Below are positions 43,884 through 52,600 of a stretch of DNA of 64,000 nucleotides, in pieces; position 1 is the first letter of the stretch; the number at the start of each line of letters is the position of its first letter. The translations under genes were made by a program, and so were the position numbers. The notes under the pieces were generated by a model. It saw only the letters and a program-made list of their open reading frames with translations, had not been told where the DNA came from and ran no database searches. The stretch lies in NCBI GenBank assembly GCA_050287605.1, contig JBNKCG010000070.1:1-64000 (forward strand), in the 5' to 3' direction. The DNA is from QQUJ01 sp050287605. GTDB taxonomy: Bacteria > Pseudomonadota > Gammaproteobacteria > QQUJ01.

Positions 43884-45467
43884 TCAAGCGGACCTCAACT
43901 GCATCTCGGGTCGGTAGGCTTTTACCCGGTTTTTGCCTTCTGCCTTCGCACAGTACATGGCGATATCCGCCCGCGTAATCAATTGCTGTTCCTCGTCGGC
44001 GTGATCAGGGTAGATCGCCACTCCCACGCATGAAGAAATCGTAAGAGTGAGTCCCGCGATCTCGAACGGCAAATTCAGCGCACTCCTGATCTTTTCCGCG
44101 ATCGCCACGGCGTTCTCTTCCCTCTTCACCGACGGCAGCAGAACGACGAATTCGTCACCGCCGATACGGGCGGCCGTATCCGCGGCACGCAAACACCCCC
44201 GAACGCGCTCCGCCACCGCCTGTAACAGCAGATCGCCGACACCGTGCCCATGCTGGTCGTTGACCGGTTTGAAACCGTCCAGATCGAGAAACACCAGCGC
44301 CAGCGCGCTCTGCTCGCGCTTGGCTCCGGCAACCTCGTGCCTCAGACGATCGATGAACGCCACACGATTCGGCAGACCGGTCAAATCGTCGTGACGGGCC
44401 ATGTGTTGCGCCTGATCCTCCACGGCCTTGCGGTCGGTGATGTCGTAAAGCCAAGCCAGAATCGCGGGTTTGCCCCGGTACTCCACAAGAAAGTAGGAGG
44501 CCAGCGCCCACTTGACCCACTGTTGTCTTCCAGGCGCGTGAAACTCGATCAGTCGATTGGAGACATGGCCGTTCTTTCGTAGTTCCCCGATCACTTCTTC
44601 GTATTCTTCCGGATGGGCGTAGTAATCGGAGTGAAGCACCCCGATGACCTGATCCGGCGTAGACTCGATGAGTTCGGCATAACTGCTGTTGGCGAACACC
44701 ACCCGGTCGTCAGCGGCATCCGCGATGCAGGTCGCGACGGGGCTGTCTTCGAGCATCTGGCGCAATCGCGATTCGCTTTCGGTCGCTTTGACACGCAGCC
44801 GGAAGTTCTCCTCCAATTGAAAACCCGACTCCCGAGCGGCAGCGATCATAAATACCAAAAACAACGAATCCATCGCGCTCACACCAACCGACACGGTGTC
44901 GCCCTGGACGGCAAAGAAGACGATCTGCGGAATCAGAACCGAAGCCATGAAGCCAAAGACCGACACGCGATCGATGGCCAACGACGTCGCGGCGCCGGCA
45001 CACAGGCCCGCCAGTACCAGCGAGGTATAGACCTTGTGGCCGAACTCGCCCGGCGGTGACAGCAGTACGCCACCAACACCCCAGACAACACCGGTGAGGA
45101 TAGCGACAACGCGAAACCAACGCAGCCAGTTGCCCGCGTCGATCACGTCGGTGATCCGTGCCTGTCGCCGCAGTGCGACGAACTGCCAGGCCCGGCCCAC
45201 CAGTACCACGCCCATCGCCACAGACCAGCCTATCAACCGGTCAGGGGCAACCGCTGACGCCTGCACGCTGACGAGAATTGCAGCGAGCAGCGCACTGACC
45301 GCGATGGTAATCGGCAGATTGGAATAGAGAACCCTGACCTGCTCGGATTGACGCGTATCGGCTTGGATTGCAATTCGAAAGCGCTGGCGCGCGATAGGCG
45401 AGACGATCAGCGAGGCTGCCGACAGGCCCGCCCCCCGCCGTTCGTTGTCCGCCGTCCGATCCGTCAT
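43884..45467 (-). CDS. Membrane PAS-GGDEF diguanylate cyclase
   Basis: 527 residues from the chosen Met (MTDRTADNE). About six hydrophobic helices (to about residue 200) form an N-terminal membrane sensor, then PAS (about 220-345), then GGDEF with intact GGDEF at 436-440 and the inhibitory RxxD (RAAD) five residues before. It should be an active, feedback-inhibited cyclase making cyclic di-GMP. The longer frame upstream is Arg/Gly-rich and rejected; GGGAGGG lies upstream of this ATG. Its last 30 codons have a relic at 34262-34354. Confidence 0.9.
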   Translation of the reverse strand: MTDRTADNERRGAGLSAASLIVSPIARQRFRIAIQADTRQSEQVRVLYSNLPITIAVSALLAAILVSVQASAVAPDRLIGWSVAMGVVLVGRAWQFVALRRQARITDVIDAGNWLRWFRVVAILTGVVWGVGGVLLSPPGEFGHKVYTSLVLAGLCAGAATSLAIDRVSVFGFMASVLIPQIVFFAVQGDTVSVGVSAMDSLFLVFMIAAARESGFQLEENFRLRVKATESESRLRQMLEDSPVATCIADAADDRVVFANSSYAELIESTPDQVIGVLHSDYYAHPEEYEEVIGELRKNGHVSNRLIEFHAPGRQQWVKWALASYFLVEYRGKPAILAWLYDITDRKAVEDQAQHMARHDDLTGLPNRVAFIDRLRHEVAGAKREQSALALVFLDLDGFKPVNDQHGHGVGDLLLQAVAERVRGCLRAADTAARIGGDEFVVLLPSVKREENAVAIAEKIRSALNLPFEIAGLTLTISSCVGVAIYPDHADEEQQLITRADIAMYCAKAEGKNRVKAYRPEMQLRSA

Positions 45468-45606
45468 CGTGTGCAACCCCCTCCCGAGACATCCCACGCG
45501 CAGGATGCGTGACCGTCCTTCCAGGCCGTCAAATCGGACGGTTCGCCCGGCGGCTTCCATCCGCCCACCGCCTCCCCGGCGCGGGGCTCTGCCGCCCACG
45601 ATCAGC

Positions 45607-45940
45607 CTAGCAGCAACAGCCGTCGATTGGCGAGTTGGTCAACGCAGCCGAATCCGGGCCCGGTCCGTCACGGAAGCGGGCGCGCGCCGCCGGCGCCGGC
45701 AACGGCCGGCTGAAATAGTGGCCCTGCGCCGCATCGCACCCGTAGGCGCCGAGAAACTCGAGCTGCTCCCGGGTCTCGACACCTTCGGCGATGACCCGGA
45801 TCCCGAGGCTGCGCGCCATGGAGAGGATGGCGGAGACGATAGCCGCATCGTTGCCGTCGGCGGGGATGTTGCGCACTAAGTGGGCACACTGCCCGTTGCG
45901 GGAGTCGGTACCGAACTCGATATGTGCGACCGTGCGCGGC
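45607..45940 (-). pseudogene. Fused remnant: histidine-kinase ATPase scrap joined to EAL domain C-terminus
   Basis: In one minus-strand frame, codons at 45940-45877 read RTVAHIEFGTDSRNGQCAHLVR, resembling RQVARIEFGVTHRVEETSYFVR of the kinase at 38094-40154. They run straight into NIPADGNDAAIVSAILSMAR (from 45873), resembling DIPADGNDAAIVAAILSMAR of the EAL protein at 34952-37615, on through the EAL C-terminus (YFSRPLP). The join falls where both parents have FVRD. Only the last third of an EAL domain remains, so it is not expected to be an enzyme. Confidence 0.75.
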
Positions 45941-45988
45941 GGACAGGTCGGAACGAAGGAGCGACTCGAGGCGCTGCCGGGCGGGCGC

Positions 45989-46783
45989 TCAGCTGGCCAA
46001 TGGCAGCCTGGGTTGCGGCCGCCACGGATGCGTGCTGCAGGCCTGCAGGTAGTCCCAGATCACCGGGCCGAGCCGGACGCCGCGGGCGTTCAGCGCGTCG
46101 TTGCCGAAGAACAGATTGAACTCCAGCAGGTAGGGCCAGCCGTCCACCATGGCGACGTCGAACCCGGCGTAGTCGAGGCCGAGGCGCGGTGCAATGCGCT
46201 CGACCAGCGCCGTGGCTTGCGCGGGGATGGCGTCGAAACAGACGCTGCCGCCCTTGGAGACGTTGTGGTGGAAACCGTTGTCGCCGCTACGCCAGTAGGC
46301 GCTCACCACCCGATCTCCCACCCATACCACGCGCAGGTCACGCTCCAGCGGCAGATACTCCTGGACGTAGAGGATGTCGAGACGCGCGGCGAGCCCGCGC
46401 AGCTCGCGCTCGTCCTCCACCCGATAGACACCCAATCCGCGCGCGTTGCGTGGCTCCTTGACCACCAGAGGGAAGGTAAACTCCTCGACGATCTGTTCCA
46501 GGGCGTTGCGGTTGGACGGCAGGATCAGCGTACGCGGTAGATGCTCGGGCACGCACGCCTGGAAGGCGCGAGTCATCTCGATCTTGTCGCGTCCCAGGTG
46601 GTAGCCCGGCAACGCGGGGAAGATGCGCTTGCCGAGCCCATAAACCAAGGCGTTGACCTGCCAGGTTTCCGGAAACAGAATCCAATCCGCCGCCTGCACG
46701 GCGTCGCGTTCGCGAAACCAGTGCTCGGGTTTGAGGTAGTGCACACCGGGCACACCCAGCGCCCGGAAGGGGTTGAAGGTCAA
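45989..46783 (-). CDS. ATP-grasp family protein, RimK-like
   Basis: 264 residues. ATP-grasp core: FPLVVKEPRNARGLGVYRV (nucleotide-binding strand and loop), YVQEYLPLERDLRVVWVGDRVVSAYWR, and the metal-binding end DVAMVDGWPYLLEFNLFFGN. This resembles RimK/GshB-like carboxylate-amine ligases; the substrate is unknown. No ATG or GTG fits; the frame is open only to about 46815, and TTG at 46783 with GGAG just upstream is the best start, so the N-terminus is uncertain. Divergent from bioA with 138 nt between. Confidence 0.78.
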   Translation of the reverse strand: MTFNPFRALGVPGVHYLKPEHWFRERDAVQAADWILFPETWQVNALVYGLGKRIFPALPGYHLGRDKIEMTRAFQACVPEHLPRTLILPSNRNALEQIVEEFTFPLVVKEPRNARGLGVYRVEDERELRGLAARLDILYVQEYLPLERDLRVVWVGDRVVSAYWRSGDNGFHHNVSKGGSVCFDAIPAQATALVERIAPRLGLDYAGFDVAMVDGWPYLLEFNLFFGNDALNARGVRLGPVIWDYLQACSTHPWRPQPRLPLAS

Positions 46784-46921
46784 TAGCTCCAGACAGATCG
46801 CCTCGCAGGGGAAACGGACGACTATTTACGGTGCGCCACGACGGCCGTCAAGTGGCCGCGCACCGTGCGCGTGCCGCGGAGCTGCTATAGTAGATCGCCG
46901 TCATCTCACTGCCGCAGCCCC

Positions 46922-48286
46922 ATGAATCACCGCGATCTCAATGCCAACTGGATCGAGCGCGACCTCGCCCACGTCTGGCATCCGTGCACCCAGATGAAAG
47001 ACCACGAGTGGCTGCCGTTGCTGCCCATACGCCGCGGGCAGGGGGTATGGCTGGAGGACTTCGAGGGCAAGCGCTACCTGGACGCGGTGAGTTCCTGGTG
47101 GGTCAATCTGTTCGGCCACGCCAACCCGGTCATCAACGCCGCCCTACGCGATCAGCTGGAGAACCTCGAGCACGTGATTCTCGCCGGCTGCAGCCACCAA
47201 CCGGTGATCGAGCTCTCCGAACGTCTGGTGGCGGTCGCCCCCCCGGGGCTGACGCGCTGTTTCTACGCCGACAATGGCTCGTCCGCCGTCGAGGTGGCGT
47301 TGAAGATGAGCTACCACTACTGGCGCAATTCGGGGCGGCCGCACAAGACGCGCTACGTCAACCTCTCCAACAGCTATCACGGCGAGACTTTGGGCGCCCT
47401 CGCCGTCGGCGACGTCGGCCTTTACAAAGAGACCTACCAACCGCTGCTGCTGGAGCCGATCACCGTCCCCAGCCCCGACTGTTTTCTGCGCGAACCCGGC
47501 GTCGATTGGGAGACCCACTCGCGAGCCATGTTCGCGCACATGGAATCCGCCTTGGCGCAACACGCCGACGAGGTGTGCGCGGTAATCGTCGAACCGCTGG
47601 TGCAGTGTGCGGGTTCGATGCGCATGTACCACCCGATCTACCTCTCGCTGCTGCGTGAGGCGTGCGACCGCCATGGCGTGCACCTCATCGCCGACGAGAT
47701 CGCGGTGGGCTTCGGGCGCACCGGCACGCTGTTCGCGTGCGAGCAGGCCGGCATCACACCCGATCTGATGTGTCTTTCCAAAGGGCTCACCGGGGGCTAC
47801 CTGCCGCTGTCGGTGACGCTCACCCGCGAGGCGATCTATCAGGCGTTTTACGACGACTACGCCACGCTGAAGGCGTTTCTGCATTCGCACAGCTACACCG
47901 GCAACCCGCTCGCCTGCCGCGCCGCGCTGGCCACCCTCGACCTGTTCGCCGGCCAGCCGGTACTGGAGCGCAACCACAGTCTCGCCGCCACCATGCGCAC
48001 GGCCACCGCCCACCTGGCCGATCATCCCCACGTGGCCGAGATTCGCCAGCACGGCATGATCCTCGCCATCGAACTGGTACGCGACAAGGCCAGCCGCACC
48101 CCCTACCCCTGGCAGGAGCGGCGCGGACTCACCGTCTACCGCCATGCACTGGAACGCGGCGCACTGTTGCGCCCACTGGGCAACGTGGTCTATTTCATGC
48201 CGCCCTACGTGATCAGCGAAGAGGAGATCCGGTTCCTCGGCGAGGTGGCGGCGGAGGGGATCGAATTGGCGACCCGGGAGCAGTGA
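46922..48286 (+). CDS. bioA: Adenosylmethionine-8-amino-7-oxononanoate aminotransferase
   Basis: 454 residues. PLP enzyme of biotin synthesis using SAM as amino donor. HVWHPCTQMKDHE near the N-terminus, GSSAVEVALKMSYHYW, IADEIAVGFGRTG and the PLP lysine K287 in LSKGLTGGYLPLS are intact. No other bio genes adjoin, which is common in some gammaproteobacteria. The start at MNHRDLN follows the family; earlier codons are Ser/Arg-rich. Confidence 0.95.
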   Translation: MNHRDLNANWIERDLAHVWHPCTQMKDHEWLPLLPIRRGQGVWLEDFEGKRYLDAVSSWWVNLFGHANPVINAALRDQLENLEHVILAGCSHQPVIELSERLVAVAPPGLTRCFYADNGSSAVEVALKMSYHYWRNSGRPHKTRYVNLSNSYHGETLGALAVGDVGLYKETYQPLLLEPITVPSPDCFLREPGVDWETHSRAMFAHMESALAQHADEVCAVIVEPLVQCAGSMRMYHPIYLSLLREACDRHGVHLIADEIAVGFGRTGTLFACEQAGITPDLMCLSKGLTGGYLPLSVTLTREAIYQAFYDDYATLKAFLHSHSYTGNPLACRAALATLDLFAGQPVLERNHSLAATMRTATAHLADHPHVAEIRQHGMILAIELVRDKASRTPYPWQERRGLTVYRHALERGALLRPLGNVVYFMPPYVISEEEIRFLGEVAAEGIELATREQ

Positions 48287-48336
48287 CAGACAACGGCGTT
48301 ATCACTCGTGAAACCGACAACGTGAAATTCTGACCT

Positions 48337-49068
48337 ATGCGAACCCCGCGTATCTTTCACCCGCACCCGCTATCCCCAGGCACCACCGTCGAACTCAGCG
48401 AGAGCGCGGCACGCCACGTCGCGCGGGTCTTGCGGCTGGGGCCGTCGATGCCGCTGATCCTGTTCGACGGCCACGGCGGCGAATACGACGCGCAGATCTG
48501 CACCGTGGAACAGGCGCGGGTCTGCGTCACTTTGCAGGGTTTTCGCGACGACGACCGCGAGTCCCCGCTACACACCACGCTGGTACAGGGCATCTCGCGC
48601 GGCGAGCGCATGGACTACACGTTGCGCAAGGCCGTGGAGTTGGGGGTTTCGGCCGTACAGCCGCTGTTTACCGACTACTGCCAGGTGCAGTTGAAGGGGG
48701 AACGGCTGGAGAAACGGCTGACGCACTGGAACGGCGTCGTCATCGCCGCCTGCGAGCAATCCGGACGCAATCGCCTCCCGCCGGTCTACCCCCCGCGCAC
48801 CTTCGCCGCATGGCTGGAGCAGCTCCCCGCCGGACGGCATCTGGTGCTCGATCCGAAGGCCGCGGCCGGCGTGGGCGACCTGCACAACGTAACCCACCCG
48901 CTCTCGTTGATCGTCGGACCCGAGGGAGGTTTAAGCGATTCGGAGATCGACCGATTGCGTGCCGCAGGGTGTCAGGGGATTAGGCTCGGCCCACGCATCC
49001 TGCGCACCGAAACCGCGGCGCTCACCGCGCTGGCCGCACTGCAAAGCCGTTGGGGGGATCTCGGGTAA
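48337..49068 (+). CDS. rsmE: 16S rRNA m3U1498 methyltransferase
   Basis: 243 residues, SPOUT-class methyltransferase. RIFHPHPLSPG, HVARVLRLG at the PUA-like N-terminus and the knot sequence LSLIVGPEGGLSDSEI ... GIRLGPRILRTETAALTALA are diagnostic. Convergent with the chemosensory operon. A GGAACGG/CCGTTCC inverted repeat (49069-49075, 49101-49107) between the two could terminate either. Confidence 0.95.
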   Translation: MRTPRIFHPHPLSPGTTVELSESAARHVARVLRLGPSMPLILFDGHGGEYDAQICTVEQARVCVTLQGFRDDDRESPLHTTLVQGISRGERMDYTLRKAVELGVSAVQPLFTDYCQVQLKGERLEKRLTHWNGVVIAACEQSGRNRLPPVYPPRTFAAWLEQLPAGRHLVLDPKAAAGVGDLHNVTHPLSLIVGPEGGLSDSEIDRLRAAGCQGIRLGPRILRTETAALTALAALQSRWGDLG

Positions 49069-49114
49069 GGAACGGAGTGGAAGAGGCGAAAACCGCGCAA
49101 CCGTTCCGGCACGC

Positions 49115-49600
49115 CTACTGCCCCACGGGCAATCCCTGCTGACGATCGACAAGACGGCTTTCGATGTAGTCGAGATCGGGAATTGCGGCGGGACGTCCGG
49201 CGACGAGCACCTTGCTGGCGACGCCGTCGGCCAACGTCTCCTCGCCCCCCAGCGGGGCGATGCTCGCCTTGTCGATATTGATCAGCGACGGGAAGCCCTG
49301 GGTCATCACCGCATAGAAACGCAGGTAGGCGGGATTGGCGCCAACGGTGTTGAAGACCGCGATACGCGTGCGTGGATTGACGGTCGGCGCAGCAGCGCCG
49401 GAGACAGCCTCGAACGAAATCACCGGAATGGTCTGGTTGCGCCAAGACAACATGCCGACGAACCAATCGGGCGCGCCCGGTACCGAGCGCGTCTCACGAT
49501 AGGTGAGAATCTCGGCTACCGCGGAATTGGGCACCAGCATGTACTGCCCGTCGAGCGGGATCAACAGACTGCGTATCGCTGATACGGCTTCGCGCGCCAT
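49115..49600 (-). CDS. chpC: CheW-like adaptor ChpC
   Basis: 161 residues with a CheW fold (SLLIPLDGQYMLVPNSAVAEILTY, PDWFVGMLSWRNQTIPVIS). It resembles Pseudomonas ChpC, a second adaptor of the type IV pilus chemosensory system. It is the last gene of this operon, 11 nt after chpA. No chpB, chpD or chpE follows. Confidence 0.88.
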   Translation of the reverse strand: MAREAVSAIRSLLIPLDGQYMLVPNSAVAEILTYRETRSVPGAPDWFVGMLSWRNQTIPVISFEAVSGAAAPTVNPRTRIAVFNTVGANPAYLRFYAVMTQGFPSLINIDKASIAPLGGEETLADGVASKVLVAGRPAAIPDLDYIESRLVDRQQGLPVGQ

Positions 49601-49611
49601 GATCGATCGCC

Positions 49612-52600
49612 TCAGTGCATGGTGTTGGATTTGGTCTTTTCCAACATCTCGTTGATGGTCGCCACCAGTTCGGCCTCCTGGTACGGTTTGCCCAGATAGC
49701 GGTCCACACCGAGATCCATGGCGCGCTGACGGTGTTTCTCACCGGTACGCGACGTGATCATCACGATGGGAATGCGCTTGAGCTGATCGTCGGCACGCAT
49801 ATGCGCGGCGAGATCGTAACCGTCCATGCGCGGCATCTCGATGTCGAGCAGCACCACGTCGGGCAGCGCCTCCTGCATTACGGCAAGGGCATCGACGCCG
49901 TCGCGCGCGGTCATCGCCTTCATGTCGTGGCGCTCCAGCAAGCGCGAAGTCACCTTGCGGATGGTGATCGAATCGTCCACCACCAGCACCGTAGGCGGCC
50001 CGCCCGCATCCTGCACCGCGGCCACTTCGTGAACCTCTGCAGCCTCCTTGACCACACCGCGATGCACCAGGGCACCGACGTCGAGGATCAGCACTACGCG
50101 CCCGTCGGCGAGAATGGTGGCACCGTACAGACCGCGCACGCTGCTCATCTGCCGCCCCAACGACTTCACCACCACGTCGCGGCTGCCCAGTACGACATCG
50201 ACGTGCAACGCCGTGTAGTTCTCACCCGAGCGCACCATCAGCACGGGAATGCGATCCTCGTCGGGTGCCAGCGGCGCGACCTGGCCGCTGATCAGCGCAC
50301 TCAGCTGCCGGTAGGTATAGCGGCTGCCGGCATACTCGTAATACGGAGTCTCACCTTTCTGGAAGCGCTCGACCTCTTCGCGGTTCATGCGCGCGATACC
50401 GATGACGTTCGCCAGGGGAATGGCAAAGAGATCTTCACCCATCTGCACCAGCAACGCGCGGTTGATGGCCAGGGTGAACGGCAGACGCAGGGTGAAGATG
50501 GTGCCTTTGCCGCGTTCGGTTTCGATCTGCATGCTGCCGCCGAGCTGTTTGACCTCGCTCACCACGACGTCCATACCCACACCACGCCCGGCGAGCTGAG
50601 TGACGCGCGCGGCGGTACTGATGCCCGACTCGAGAATCAGCTGAACGATATCTTCGTTCTTCAACTGGGCATCGGCGCGCAGCATGCCACGCTCGATCGC
50701 CTTGCGCCGAATGGCTTCGACGTCGATACCGGCACCGTCATCGGAAACGCGGATGACTACGTCGGGACCGTCGCGCGACAGATCGAGCGAGATGATGCCG
50801 GTCTCCTCCTTGCCGAGGCTGCGACGCGCCTCAGGGGGTTCGATACCGTGCGCCACGGCGTTGCGCAGCACGTGTTCCAGCGCCGGCAGCATACGATCGA
50901 TGACCGTGGTATCCATCTCCACGCCGGCACCTTCCACCCGCAACTTCGCCCACTTTCCGACCTCCTGGGACGCCTGGCGGACGATGCGCCGCATACGCGG
51001 CATCAGACCGCCGAACTGCACCATGCGCGAACGCATCAACCCTTCCTGCAGGGTGTTGGAGACGCGCGATTGCTGCAGCAGCAAGGTTTCGGACTCGCGG
51101 TTCAGATTGCCCAGCATCTCGCGCAGGTTGTTGAGGTCGTTGACCGATTCGGCCAGCGCGCGTGAGAGCTGTTGCATAGTGGAGAAGCGATCGAGCTCCA
51201 GAGGATCGAAATCCTCGCGGCTCGTTTCACCCTCTTTCTCGTAGCGGTAGAGGATCTGCGCTTCGGTCTCGATCTCCAGGTTGCGCAACTGCTGATTGAG
51301 TCGCGTAACGGTCTGCTCCAATTCGGCAAGGTTGGTGCGGAAAGTGGTGGCCTGCTGTTCGAGACGCGACCGATAGATGCCCACTTCGCCGGCGTAGTTG
51401 ACCAGATCGTCGATGAGGTCGGCACGCACGCGTACGGTCTCGTGCTGAACCCGAGGCGAATGGCGTCGTTCGTCACTGTCGGCGTCGGTTTCCGGCTGCC
51501 ACTCTTCGTCGGGCGATTCCTCAGCGGCGCTGCGCTCTGCGGCGTCGGCGTCGCCCTCGCCCAACGCCTCGCCGGTGATCGACTCCAGGGCCGGCATTAC
51601 GATCTCTTCTGCCGACTCCACCCCAGCCTCGTTCCCTGTCGAACGCTCATCGGCCACTTCCGGCGCCGGTACATCCCACGCGCCCTCGATACCCTCCGAT
51701 ACCTCGCCTTGCAGTGCATCTTCGGCGCCCTCATCCAGCACCGCCACGGCCTGCTCCAACTGGCCGGCCAACTCGCCGGACAGATCCATCACCGACGACT
51801 TTTCCGACTGCTCGTCGCGTCCGCTGGCGATGGACTCCAATAGCTCAATGAGCGGATCGGCCGTGTGCGGACGATTCCCGTGGCGCACCTCCTCAACCAT
51901 ATGCACCAGGGCATCCACCGCCTGGTGCAATCCGTCGAAGGTGTCGCGCGACGCCGTGACCCGTCCGTCCACCACCGCCTTCAGCAGGGTCTCCATGACG
52001 TGACTGAGATCGGCGACCGGCGTCAGTTCGGCCATGCGCGCGCCACCCTTGAGGGTGTGGAGCTGACGTTCCAGTTCCCTCACCAGCGACGAATTGCCCG
52101 GATTGTTGGTCCAATGCTCAAGCGTGGTCTCGGCCGTGTCCAGAATCTCCTCGGCCTCTTCGAGGAAGATGTCCACCAACTCGCCAAACGCTTCGTCGTC
52201 CGCGCCCGATAGGGTGTCATCCAACCCTTTCGATTCGCGCCACGACTTTTCCAGTTCTTCACGATCGATGGACATGGTCGGCGTGAGATCGACGGCGAAC
52301 TGATCGCCATCCGCCGCACCCTCGTCGGTCTCCGGCGCCGCAATCTCCTCGTACGGCGTCTGCGGCTGCGGCGCTTCCACTTCGGGCGGCATCGCCGGTT
52401 CGGCGGCCGGGGCGCGCAGCTCCACCAGGGCGTCGATCTCGGCGAGCAGGTCGCTGGGTGCGGCAACCACGGCTACCTGTGCCACCTGATTGAGCATTTC
52501 GGCGATCCGGTCGATGCAGCGCTCCGTCAGCTCGATGCTCGCGGTGTCGGCGATCTGCCCGGCTATAAAAGGCTCCAGCAACGTTCCGATGCCTTTGGCA

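Noticed and set aside
45607..45876. Stand-alone 89-residue EAL protein
   Set aside because: It has only the C-terminal third of an EAL domain, no EAL or DDFGT motif, and an arbitrary GTG start inside a fused remnant.
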